Origin: Litsea cubeba
Taxonomy: Eukaryota > Streptophyta > Magnoliopsida > Laurales > Lauraceae
Direction: 5' to 3'
DNA: 64,000 bases
NCBI GenBank assembly: GCA_012931725.1
Contig: CM022947.1
Coordinates: 21,233,817-21,297,816 of the forward strand
A program made the translations under genes and the position numbers. Positions 1-10,053 of this stretch are shown piece after piece (the first letter of the stretch is position 1; each line of letters starts with the position of its first letter). Below the pieces are notes generated by a model that was not told where the DNA came from, ran no database searches, and worked only from the letters and a program-made list of their open reading frames with translations.

Positions 1-1090
1 TTGGGATCGAAACCATGGGCGGTTGGGCAAGAACAGATGCCCAAAGACTCTATCCCTTTATTTCTCTGCAAGGCGAACGTTAGGCAAGAACAGATGCCCA
101 AAGACTCTATCCCTTTATTTCTCTGCAAGGCGAACGTTAGATGATAATGAAAGTGATGTGGACGGAATGGTGGACCATCCAGATGAAGGCTTTTTAAAGC
201 CATGTCATATGTCGCACACGCTGAGGATAGAATTCTTAGCGTAAGGCGCATTTTTCTTGTGCTTAGGCAACGTTATCAATGACATACGCAAACTCAACAA
301 TACATGCCGGCCACAGGCAGAATATTTGGATTATTTACATACCAATCTAAGGTACTTCCTTTCATAGTTTTTGTTAGTCTTGCACGAGGCATGTGGCTTG
401 TCCATTGGTGTATTTTGTTTGTTTGGTTTTTTTTAAAGGTAAAAGGGGCTAGTCTATTGTTGACATGGGATATAGCCCTCGTGCAATGTAATATCTAAGT
501 ACTTTAAAATTTTGTATTTGCATATAAAATCATTGAAAAACATCATCAAATGAAAATATATAAGATGTATGGTTGAAAGAATCCAACAAGATATTGTATA
601 AATGGTTTGAATACAATGAAAAAGGAAAATCATTAGATAGAGACAATTTTTATATTTTTGGGAAACAGATAATAAAACAACACAAAGCAAGCAAACAGAT
701 AGCTAGCTAGTACTAACAAGGAAGGGACTCGACCATCCACTCTTGGAAGCCGTCCAACCAATCAACAGCCTTGACACAAAATTTGCCAAAATTGGCAGCC
801 AAGTTAGAAATATATGTTAAGAACTCATTTAACATTATCGAGAGGGTACTGCATAAGCAATGGGTTAGAGACTTATTACTTTTACCTTTTGGTGATTATT
901 CTCGTGAACTTGTTAGTCTGCATGAGATTAAGTTTCAGACATTTATTCTTAAAATCAACTAAAATTGAAGAAAACAAGGGTAAAAACTAACAAATAACGG
1001 TCAACAATCTCTACTTTTGTGGAGAATGCAAATCATCACCCTATAAATGAGGTCTGGTGGTCAGGGTCTATTTTTGGATCCAACTTATAT
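1..1090. other. AT-rich intergenic DNA, no gene recognised
   Basis: I see no recognisable gene in this stretch. The only structured part is a perfect tandem duplication near the left edge, listed separately. Short ORFs occur on both strands but show no domain, no compositional bias and no neighbour context that would support them. Confidence 0.6.
26..139 (+). repeat. 57-bp perfect tandem duplication
   Basis: Two head-to-tail 57-bp units lie at 26-82 and 83-139. The unit begins GGCAAGAACAG and ends GGCGAACGTTA. Because 57 is a multiple of three, one reading frame passes through both copies and on to a stop at 244, giving a 19-residue repeat. No protein family was recognised, so this is listed as a repeat and not a gene. 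Confidence 0.9.
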
Positions 1091-1121
<31 letters not shown>

Positions 1122-1142
1122 CACACACACACACACACACAC
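1091..1142. repeat. poly(C) tract followed by (AC)n microsatellite
   Basis: A run of 29 C is followed directly by about eleven AC units. Such a long homopolymer is prone to sequencing and assembly length error. Confidence 0.95.
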
Positions 1143-2439
1143 TTCTTTAATTATTATTTTCTAGAACCCATTTTAATTACTACGAATTTCTAAGAACTCA
1201 ATTTCATGCAAATAAATATTCATTCACATGGGATAAATAGGACTTTAATATATAGGAATTCATGCCCTAAGTGGTTAAACATGATTATCAAAATGGAATA
1301 TTAAAAAAATAACCATCAAATGGGAATTGTATTAGGGGAAGATACAATATGAATATAACCATCACCTAGTATTACAATCCTAGGAAATTCTAGGTGCCAT
1401 TTACATTGCTATCTCATATCCTTCACCTTTTTAATAAGTGGGGCTCATTTTAGTACAAACTCCTATGTATTCAATTCCAAAATATTATGCAAACAATAGA
1501 CCGTTTGTGATAATAGCATGATATTATCGTAAATACTGCGATAATGAGAATATCACAATTAAAGTTAAATTAATAAAAAAACTGAATGCACCTTGATATT
1601 ATCATATAAAACTATTGGGATGTATTTATGCCGTCTTTACTAACACCTCAAGACATTACGCCTCGAGGTTTTAGTTGGAATGATTAGCTAAGAAAGCTTA
1701 ATAGGATGATATCAAGGCAACTGGTAGCGAGTTTGAATCGCAATAGGAATGACTCGCCACAAATATATGCATGTCTCCAAAAGTGTGTCGACTAGGTTTC
1801 AGTTGAGGGAGAGTGTTGAGGAGTGAGCTCCACCTGATGGTGAGTATTAAAAATTATTTAGGCTGCTTACACTAACACCTCAAGGTTTTTCAACTCAAGA
1901 TTTTGGTGTGAATGGCTAGTTCAGGAAACTGAATAAAAGAATTTTTAAGAAAATATCGTAATAATTATGATAAACTCAAATTATTGGCGATATTTGCAAT
2001 ATGCCCTTATTCATAAACTGAGTGCTGATTGCGTGATTCTATTCAAAGATTGAAAACTCATACAAATTCGACTAGGCTCAGCTGTGTTCATGACAACAAT
2101 TTTCAATAAAGTAAGTATTTGGTTGAAAATTCAAGTCCTCAACAAATACTTTCTAGACAAAGTCGATTCAAAATTTTGACTGGATAAGAACTAATAACAC
2201 TTTCGCAACTCAAGAGAAATAATTTTCTTCAGTAGCTTTTGAAGCCAAGTTTATTTTTAAACTTCTTGAACATTTTCCCATCTTATCATCTAAGCGTTTG
2301 AGTTTTCTTTTGGGGCCATTTACATGATTGACCGTCAATAATATGGTTTCTATTTTCATGTTTGGTACTGGATTTCGAAATTTACGTGTTCACCCATGCA
2401 TATCCTATCAGTAGAACTGACTAAAAAGCAACAAGCAGA
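1143..2439. other. Intergenic AT-rich DNA with a possible SINE-like patch near 1620-1960
   Basis: No coding gene is recognised. At about 1635 and 1870 the words CTAACACCTCAAG(G/A) recur. Between them are a TAGCTNAG-like box at about 1684 and a GAGTTTGAATCGC box at about 1728, spaced roughly as the A and B boxes of a tRNA-derived SINE. No poly(A) tail or target duplication was found, so the SINE reading is weak. Confidence 0.3.
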
Positions 2440-3260
2440 GCGGCATTCTCATCTTCCTCATTAGAAAGTAGAAACCTTCTAAAATAAAAGATGGCAGTCT
2501 TTGGTGGGGCAGGCAAGAGAGGGGCCCACCTACTAACCCACATCAGTAGTGGGTTAATAGAACCTATGACATTGAGACTGTACCTCATATCTGCCTTTCC
2601 CTAGTCGATTTTTTTCTCTCTCTCTCTTCCATCGGAGGGTTTTCAATCTTTTGGGATGAACTAATTCCTCCGGGTCAAGAGGAAAGCCGAGTAAACACCC
2701 CTGTCACCCCAAGGTGATAGCACTAGTGGATAAAACCTTCGATTCATGAAGAAGGGGAAACCGGGGGTCAATATCAAGACGTCTAGCTCCGGAAGAGGGA
2801 GTAACAGTCACTATACCAAAAACAAAAAATTGGAACAGATTACCGTTCCTAATCCGTGTGTTCCCAATCTGTTCATCCGTTTCAATTTCCTGTTGATCAC
2901 CGCTTAGGCGGCGCCTAGGCACTAGGCGGGGATTAATCGGACTAGGAGGGGATTAATCAAAAATTAATCCCTAGTCCACACCCACCGCCTAGCGTCCGCC
3001 TAACGATTTTTACAACATTGACTCAGCCAATCCTTTGGGGTTACCATTCCCTAGTCTAACAATGAAAAGGTAGGGCAAGCCTTAATAGCAGTTATTTTGG
3101 TGGTCTCCTGTGTCTCTCTCTCAGGTGGGGGTAGCGAATTCTGACGAAACCATGAAACCCAACTTCAATATGACCTACTAATTCAGGGTTTTGCTTTATC
3201 CTTCTTATTCTTTAGATGAGATATGCAATAAATTTTTTCTATTACATGAGAGTAATTATA
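2440..3260. repeat. Dispersed unclassified repeat, copy A (interrupted)
   Basis: The blocks 2440-2606 and 3047-3200 read as one continuous sequence that is also present, uninterrupted, at 6590-6870. Shared landmarks include CCTATGACATT, CTGCCTTTCCCT, CAATGAAAA and CAGTTATTTTGGT. A shorter match lies at 34385-34450. The family is not recognised. The interruption at 2607-3046 is a separate insertion. Confidence 0.7.
2607..3046. mobile_element. 440-bp insertion with a 10-bp target duplication
   Basis: The segment is flanked by the identical 10-mer TTCCCTAGTC at 2597-2606 and 3047-3056. The paralogous empty site near 6742 has a single CCCTGGTC at the same place. The inserted DNA has a CT-rich start and a GCCTAGGC-rich imperfect palindrome at about 2905-3005 but no clear terminal inverted repeat and no poly(A) tail. 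The 9-10-bp duplication would fit a Mutator-like element, but the family is unassigned. Confidence 0.65.
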
Positions 3261-3480
3261 AACTTTCCTAATCCTAAACTGCCAAATCTAAAATAGGGCT
3301 CAGCCTTTGGTGCTTCATTCCATTATTGCACGTGCTTTGTTTTTGTATATAAAAAAAAAAGAGTTCTTTGAGGAGCCAATATAATTAAAAAAAAAAACCT
3401 AAAGTTTTCTACAACATTTGGGGCCTACAAAATACAAAAAGGGGTGTTTTTTGAACCCTTTTTGCGTGTGTGTTGCGTGT

Positions 3481-3488
3481 GTGTGTGT

Positions 3489-3521
<33 letters not shown>
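3481..3521. repeat. (GT)n followed by 33-G homopolymer
   Basis: A short GT run leads into about 33 consecutive G at 3489-3521. An apparent 78-residue ORF spanning it is a poly-glycine artefact. Confidence 0.95.
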
Positions 3522-3535
3522 CTTTTTACCATTTG

Positions 3536-4875
3536 TAGGCTTGTCAATGGGCATGGGCCTGGGCTGTCTAATCCCATTCCAAATATTGGGCTGACCTATC
3601 GGGAGTTGTCCAATCTCGGTCCTAAATTGAACGGGGCCTCAAATCCTGCTCATGCGGGGCGGGGCCGGGCCATAGCTTAGCACGATCTTAATATACGCTA
3701 AATATTCTCTATTTATTCTTATATGTACTGCCTGGACACTAGGTGTGAACTAGACTTTAAACCCTCCTCCTTTTTCCCAAGTTTGGGACTGGCAATGTAA
3801 TGCAACAAGCAACATGACGGAGTGTTTTTTTTTTTTTTTTTCCCAATGGCAGAGTGAAAAATAAAAAAAACTAATAGAAATCAACTAAGTAACTTATGTT
3901 GGTCAAGTAATGTCTAAAAGAACTTAGCAAAAATCAATTTTATTTTAATGTATCTAAAAGTTCATTTAGTGCATTTCCATTATTGACTGAATCATCATCA
4001 CTAATTAGGTCATGACTGAACCAATTCTAGGCACAAACTAATGTTTCTATCGTATCCGGTTTCAAAGAAGTCTTATGTGGGTCAAGTATCCTCCCTCCAG
4101 TGCTGATTGCTGACTCTGAAACAGCAGCTGTGGACACGGGAATAGCTAAAATATCGCGACCATATGAGATAAAACATGATACTTTTTTTTTTTTTTTTTA
4201 TCTACCGTGTCATCTTCTTCTGTAGACTTATCATCAAAATAACGATCTAATTTGGTTTTTTTCTACAACTGCCTTATTGGTGATTTCTTTTTGATACTTA
4301 AAAAAAGAAGAGAACAAGCCTTTCCATGAGCATATAGCCTTTCATGAATCAGTTCCCCATTCCCTCTTTTATTGATGCAAAGAGTTGCACAATATTATTA
4401 TTACAATGAGAAATCCATGATATCATTATGTCATAGCCTTTGTGTATATGCGAGTAATTAGTATTAGGAGTAGAGTTGAGGGAGACTTTTCTTTCCTTGC
4501 AAGAATTTTATATAACAAAATGACAAGTGACAATCCAACCTTAATGTGTGTTGTTCACTTCATGAGAAATTGAATTCAAGGCTATATGAATCGGATGTCT
4601 GTTAATGTTTTGAGGTTTATTGAATTTCTTTTCCAAACAAATGCATCTTTATTTGTTTCATTATAGAAAATGAGAATCCGTGTCATGGACGGGCCGGGTC
4701 TAGACGGGCTGGGCTTGTTCTGCCCATTTCCAATCCCACTTTAGCTGGGCTTTAAAACCATTGTCCAAGCCCAGCTTGCTGGGCTCAGATTATTTTAAAA
4801 GCCATGTAGTGTTGGGCTTGGGATGGGCCGGTCCGGGCCGGATTCTCATTTTAACGGATTCAATTGATAGGTCTA
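3536..4875 (-). mobile_element. Decayed hAT-superfamily element
   Basis: Imperfect terminal inverted repeats are visible: TAGGCTTGTCAATGG at 3536 and, reverse-complemented, TAGACCTATCAATTG at the right end, 11 of 15 matching. Both subterminal regions are rich in GGGCC/GGGCTGGGC words, at about 3545-3675 and 4690-4850, as in many plant hAT elements. The interior encodes a hAT dimerisation-domain fragment on the minus strand. Flanking octamers match at only 5 of 8 positions, so the target duplication is decayed or the ends are a few bases off. Confidence 0.6.
3940..4270 (-). pseudogene. hAT transposase C-terminal fragment (hATC dimerisation domain)
   Basis: Reading the minus strand from about 4270 down to the stop at 3940-3942 gives KTKLDRYFDD, then after an A/T homopolymer GRDILAIPVSTAAVSESA, ISTGGRILDPHKTSL and KPDTIETLVCA. 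This is the highly conserved C-terminal block of Ac-like hAT transposases, which mediates dimerisation needed for transposition. A stop follows LVCA before NWFSHDLISDDD, and a homopolymer tract at 4182-4199 breaks the frame. The N-terminal BED zinc finger and the catalytic core are absent. It is clearly a remnant lying inside the hAT element 3536-4875. No ORF call covers it because of its interruptions. Confidence 0.75.
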
Positions 4876-4929
4876 ACGACTGGGCTATCCAACCTTTATC
4901 AAATATCTAGCTAATACAATTATTTAATG

Positions 4930-5760
4930 GGCTACGATTGGTTAAGTTCATATTTGCTATGTTGCCCCGTCAAGTATCAACCCGACCCAACTTACCTCAT
5001 TTACAAAGATCTACCAACCCAGCCTCAACCCAACTTACCTCATTTACAATGATCTAGCAACCCAGCCTCATGTCCATCCTATTAATTGACGTTCAAGTTG
5101 ACAGGTCCCCATATGACATATCTAAGAATGAGTATTAATTCTTGGAAGAGATACCATAACCTTAACTTGAGAAAAAAGGGAAATGGGTGCACATTCTCTT
5201 AATATGTTGATAATTTATTATTTTATTAAAAAATAAAAATCAATTAAAATGTAAAAAAAAATATATATATATATATATATACAACAAAAAGAACTCAGAT
5301 TTTATTAATATCTAAGTCTTCATGAACTTTGAAGAGGAAAAGGGAATTGGATCTTATTGGCGAATTTTAAAATTGAATTAGCTAAAAAATGAAAACAAAA
5401 GGTTAAAGTTTATAAGAATAGTAGATATGTAACTCATGATGAATGATGAGAAAAAAAGGCTGGAGCTTCGAACTTGGATTTTCAGAATTTATGAGAAAGA
5501 AGGAGAGGAGTTAATATTTTTATTAAAAAAAAGGTATATATCAGAAATGGAAAAAAAAATAAAAATCCTTGTTCTGGTAATAGAAAAAACCTAGAAACCA
5601 ATAATATGAATAAGATGAAAATGCACTCAAATAAGTAAATACAAATGTGAAACTTGACATTTAGAGTCTCATTGATTTCTGAAAGGAAAGGGCTTAAAAA
5701 AAATGAATTAGTTGAAAGTAAACTAAGAACTCACAATATCAATGGTTATATTATGAAACA
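4930..5760. repeat. Dispersed AT-rich repeat, paralogue of 43095-43800
   Basis: The segment aligns by eye along its length with 43095-43800. Shared words include AAAAATCAATTAAAATG, TCTTCATGAA(G/C)TTTGA, GAATTGAATTAGCTAA, GGTGAATGATGAG-like and ACCAATAATATGAATAAG. An (AT)n tract lies near 5260-5280. No coding potential is recognised. The paralogous copy is interrupted by the copia element. Confidence 0.7.
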
Positions 5761-5790
5761 TTTCCATGAATTAACGACCCATACATACCA

Positions 5791-5865
5791 CGCATCCGTG
5801 TGGTGAGCACATAGCGAACTATTCTTTCGCCTTTTACTAAAAAAAAAAAAAAAAAAAAAAAAACC
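5791..5865 (+). pseudogene. Truncated U5 snRNA retropseudogene with poly(A) tail
   Basis: About 48 nt match the 5' half of plant U5 small nuclear RNA. They include GTGTGGTGAGCACATAGCGA and the nearly invariant loop-I word CGCCTTTTACTAA, the part that contacts exons in the spliceosome. The copy stops right after loop I and passes into about 25 A. It is bounded by a perfect 16-bp duplication, CGACCCATACATACCA, at 5775-5790 and 5866-5881. A tail plus long duplication is the hallmark of LINE-type reverse transcriptase acting on a cellular RNA. It has no snRNA promoter and lacks the 3' half and the Sm site, so it is a dead copy. Confidence 0.85.
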
Positions 5866-5881
5866 CGACCCATACATACCA

Positions 5882-6143
5882 ATAAGGGTATCATATCAAT
5901 GTCCCTTATTAGATAAGGTTCCAATTGGCTGATTTTTTGGACCTTGCACCAATTGAAACATACCAAAATGGGTGTAACATCAATATCCTGTATAACATAA
6001 TCAGGTTCTTATAATTGGCTTATTTTTAGAACCTTGCCCCAATTGAATGGTTACAATTTACTACTTTACAATCATCTTCTTTCATTCAATATAATCATGG
6101 CCCACTGGCCTGGATTTTGAAATATACATCTTCACCACAGTTT
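5882..6143. other. Intergenic DNA, no feature recognised
   Basis: The words CCAATTGGCTGATTTTT and ATAATTGGCTTATTTTT recur about 90 bp apart, a diverged tandem duplication. Nothing else is recognised. Confidence 0.4.
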
Positions 6144-6487
6144 AAAGTGCAAAGAAGATACCAATAAATGAATGAAAAAGTCTCCACAGCTCGGGAATTG
6201 TGCCCGGGCTGTGGCACGGTCCCCGGGGGGACCGTTGGATCCCAGCGTTAAGTGCAAAGAAGATGCAAATAAATGAATGAAAAAGTCTCCACAGCCCGGG
6301 AATTGTGCCTGGGCTGTGGCACGGTCCTCCCGGGGACCGTTGGATCGAATAAATGAATGAAAAAGTCTCCACAGCCCGGGAATTGTGCCCGGGCTGTGGC
6401 ACGGTCCCCCTAACGCTGGGATCCAACGATCCCGGGGGGACCGTGCCACAGCCCGGACACAATTCCCCGGGCTGTATAGCACGGTTC
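6144..6487. repeat. GC-rich hairpin repeat array, three direct units plus one inverted unit
   Basis: A unit of about 100 bp (starting AAGTGCAAAGAAGAT, then AATAAATGAATGAAAAAGTC) is repeated at about 6144 and 6250, with a shortened unit at 6348. Each unit holds two nested palindromes, CAGCCCGGGAATTGTGCCCG with its complement and GGTCCCC/GGGGACC. From about 6410 the same GC-rich block recurs in inverted orientation. The long minus-strand ORFs across this block come from the repetition and are not genes. The arrangement suggests tandem insertion and inversion of a foldback or MITE-like element. Confidence 0.75.
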
Positions 6488-6589
6488 TAAATGAATGAAT
6501 GCATGCATTGTGAAAGACTGACTTACAATCTCGAACCAGCGGAATTGACAAAAGAAGCAAGAGACAGAGCAGCAGTCGGGTGTCTCAGT

Positions 6590-6870
6590 CTCACCATCCT
6601 CATTGATTACTTTATAAAACGAAAGCCGTCGGTATTTGGTAGGAATTAATGTAAGTTTGATTTTAGATCGGTCCCACATGAGCAGTGGATTGATAGAATC
6701 TATGACATTTTTTGTCATTCAGACTTCCCATATCCTGCCTTTCCCTGGTCTTCCAATGAAAAAGTGGTGCAACCTTTAATACCAGTTATTTTGGTTGTTG
6801 CCTGTGTCTTTCCCTCTTGCAAGGGGTGGCAAATTCCGACTAAACCCATGAACCCAATATGTACACCTCA
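6590..6870. repeat. Dispersed unclassified repeat, copy B (uninterrupted)
   Basis: This is the intact counterpart of copy A (2440-3260). It preserves GTCCCACATGAGCAGTGG, TCTATGACATTTTTTG, CTGCCTTTCCCTGGTC and CAGTTATTTTGGTTG in the same order. It shows where the 440-bp insertion entered copy A. Confidence 0.65.
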
Positions 6871-8243
6871 TTTTGGCATCCATGAATGATACCAATAGTC
6901 AGTGTATTCATGTTATTGATGTCCCTTGTTTTAACCCCATTTAGACATTCCTGACCAAATAAGATATGATTTGAAGCCATTACACGTGACCACATGTATT
7001 CCAATATTGAATCAAATCCATATTTCATACTTTCGTACTCGCCGTGACCTTTGTAACGACATATAAAACTCTAAGGGCACGTTAAGTCTTTTTCACGGGA
7101 TGAAGAATTTGCCATGTCAGCAAGTTTTATGGTAAATGAATACTATAGAAATAGATTTAAGTGGAAGTTGTAAATTCATATTTGGTGTAATTTTTTTTTC
7201 TCAATGAATTGGTGCTTATTGTGTTTGATGCGGATTCCTTGGTTTGAAGGACATTTGAACCCAAACATGATCTTGGGTCCTTACCAAAGTCATTAATTAA
7301 GTCGCACCACATCTCTGTCCAACCATAGTCTTGATTCCCACCAAATCCATCAATTGAGTCCCACCATATCTATGTTCAGCCATGATCTTGAAAGCCACCA
7401 GATGAGTCCCACCACATCCCTACTTACATGCCCAGCCACATTTTTGCCTAGACCCCAATTGAGTCCCACTTCACAACCCATCATAATCCATCATCACCAC
7501 CTCCTTATCATCAACCTAACCATCATCGTGATCATCCTTGGATCAAGCCCTCGTCACACGGAAGCCATAAACCACCACATCGCCTCGCCCAACCATCATG
7601 CCCCGAAACCATCAACTTGAAAACCACCACCACCCGCAACTGCAAATCTCTACCCACCTGACTCAAATTCAAGAATGAGAGAGATCATCCCATTCCCAAA
7701 CCTAACTGCTCAAATCCAAGAACGAGAGAGATCATGTCATGACCCGAACTCGAGATAAACATTTAAATCGAGTTAAATCCCGAATCGCGACCATATTTAC
7801 TCCTGTGAAATTTACTCATAAACTTCACAAGGGATAACAAATCATACATTATGCGGAATATAAACAAAACTTATTTACATTATGAATAATTCTTTAACAG
7901 TTCTTATACTACTTTATTCTTACTCAATCAGTCCTTCGGGAGAAACATTATTCATTGTTTCCACTGGTGCTACGACCTCTGAAGGATCGGTAATGGCAGC
8001 TGTGCTTGTAATGTCATCAATAACACTGTGAATCCACAATTAGCAATGTACAAACAGTTCTATGATTTCATATGCTAATCATATTTTCAATGTGTCTAAT
8101 TAATCATTAGATGACTTAAACAAATGAACAGTAATAATCCGTCTAATTCAATGTTAGACGAAAATCAGGAACAATACCAATGACATTAACATTATGAGTC
8201 TTTATTAAACTTTGGCAACTACCATAGTATTTCTTTTCACATC

Positions 8244-8548
8244 GCATCTTCCTACACAGAAGGAAGGAATCACATCTTTCATACGAAAGGAATTACATAT
8301 CACATCTCCCTAAACAGAAGGAAAGAATCACATATCGTATCTCCCTAACAAAAGGAGGAATCACATATCGCATCTCCCTAACAAAAGGAGGAATCGCATC
8401 TTTCATAAACATAAAGAAAGGAATCATATTACATCTTCTATACGAAAGGAATCATATCGCATCTTCCTTATGGAAGGAATCATATCGCATCTTCTATAGG
8501 GAAGGAATCATATCGCATCTTCCATATGGAAGGAATCATATTGCATCT
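8244..8548. repeat. 28-30-bp minisatellite inside the solo LTR, left part
   Basis: About ten diverged units are built on GGAATCATATCGCATCTTCC. The array is cut by the chromovirus insertion at 8548 and resumes at 19839-19921 with three more units. The chromovirus target duplication CATCT is itself part of the repeat unit. Confidence 0.85.
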
Positions 8549-9052
8549 TGTAAGACCCCGACCCGAGAGACCTCGTTTAGAGTTGTTTGTGTTGTGTTTT
8601 AGTTTTAAGTGTGTTTAGTGGTTTTTGGATTAGTTGGGGATTAGAATAGCTTTTATAATAGCTTTGGGGAATTTGGAGAGCCTTTTTAATTGTGGGACCC
8701 TTTGGGGGTTCTTATTTCGAATTGTGTGAGATTGGGGGTTTACCGATGATTTCTAAGAATCGTGTTTTAACCCATTGAACTTATCTTGTTAACCCCTACA
8801 ACTTTCATGTTGACATCGTTTTCATTTGAGGACCTTAAACCCTATTTTTCACTAATCAAGGGCAAAATGGTCTTTTTACCCAAAATCTGGACACCGATTT
8901 CAATGTCACCAAAATGTGCAAAATATATACTTTTTGGAAACTAGAAATTTTGCCGAGCAACTTTGTCTTCTTCGTCGAATTCGTTTGAAGCTCCGAAGAC
9001 CATGTTTTGAGCCCGTGAAGTCTTTTAAGTTGTGGGCCCCACCCTCACTTAC

Positions 9053-9061
9053 TATATATAG
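9053..9061 (+). promoter_or_regulatory. LTR TATA box of chromovirus copy 1
   Basis: TATATATAG follows a GC-rich stretch and precedes a pyrimidine-rich start region (TTCTTCTTCTTTTTCCC). The same site recurs at 17183-17191 and 22553-22561 in the other two LTR copies. It is the likely promoter for the genomic RNA. Confidence 0.7.
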
Positions 9062-9768
9062 AAAGCTTCTTCTTCTTTTTCCCATTTCTGGCAAAAACCC
9101 TAGAAGAGAAGAGAAATCCCAGCCCTAAGGGTTTTCCTTACCTTTTCTTGCCTCTTCATCTTCAATCCCCCACTAAGCTAGTGCTAATGGAAGATTAGTT
9201 ACTATAATCTTCTTCCTCATCTCAAGGCCTTCGTTTTGACACCATTTTTGAAGAAAACCGCCCACTCCAAAACTTACTTTGGACAACACCTTGCTTTTTG
9301 AGGAACTTCCTTGTAAGTGATTTTCTTAAAAGTTTTATAATCTTGTCTGTTTAGCCCTAGGGTAGCTCTATTTCAATTATTGGAAGATTTCGTCTTGTTT
9401 TACTTGGATTTTGATAATCTAGGGTTTGGATTTGGGGGTTTTGTGTATAGGTGTTTGATTGGGGATCTAAGAGGTGATTAGAGCTCAATTTGAATTGTAA
9501 TTGGACCCAAGGCAAGTGGATGAAATGATTCTCATGTGTTTTATCATGTTTTATGCAAAATCTTGAATTGTCTTCATTAATGGTTTTAATGATTTATCAT
9601 GTTTGATGGTTTAGTCTTATTGATTTTGAATGATGATTTGATGTGATAATGAGGTCAAGGAATAGCCCAATTGTTTGTGAAGATATGTATGGAAGAAGGG
9701 GAAAGAAAGGAAATGGATTGGAGTTGGAAAAGGGAAGAATTCAATCAAATGGGTTGAAATTCGCTACA

Positions 9769-10053
9769 GGACCGATCGATCGCCCGTAAGGTCCGATCGA
9801 TCGGACTGTAAATAACTGAGAGGGTTCTCAAGACCGATCGATCGCCCATCAGGTCCGATCGATCGGACTGTAAATAACTGAGAGGGTTCTCAGGACCGAT
9901 CGATCGCCCATCAGGTCCGATCGATCGGACTGTAAATAACTGAGAGGGTTCTCAGGACCGATCGATCGCACATCAGGTCCGATCGATCGGACTGTAAATA
10001 ACTGGAAGCAAATTCGGGACCGATCGATCGGCCAAGGGGTCCGATCGATCGGA
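9769..10053 (+). repeat. 63-bp tandem array with ACCGATCGATCG palindromes, 5 units
   Basis: Each unit carries GGACCGATCGATCGCCC followed by GGTCCGATCGATCGGACTG, the latter holding the perfect 12-bp palindrome CCGATCGATCGG, and then a GTAAATAACTGAGAGGG spacer. Four units are near-identical and the last has a diverged spacer. The array lies about 0.7 kb downstream of the LTR TATA box. Confidence 0.9.

Noticed and set aside
23..244. 73-codon ORF with a duplicated 19-residue block
   Set aside because: The repeat is a DNA-level 57-bp duplication. No family, promoter or splice context supports a gene.
3444..3680. 78-codon plus-strand ORF
   Set aside because: Its centre is poly-glycine from a G homopolymer and its right half is the GGGCC-rich end of a hAT element.
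6132..6718. Three overlapping minus-strand ORFs of 102-142 codons
   Set aside because: They arise from the tandem hairpin units. The repeated peptide appears in two frames, which is expected of repeats and not of a protein.
9769..10053. CRISPR-like array (regular repeats with spacers)
   Set aside because: Units and spacers are both repeated, the DNA is plant nuclear, and the array lies in an LTR. It is a tandem repeat.
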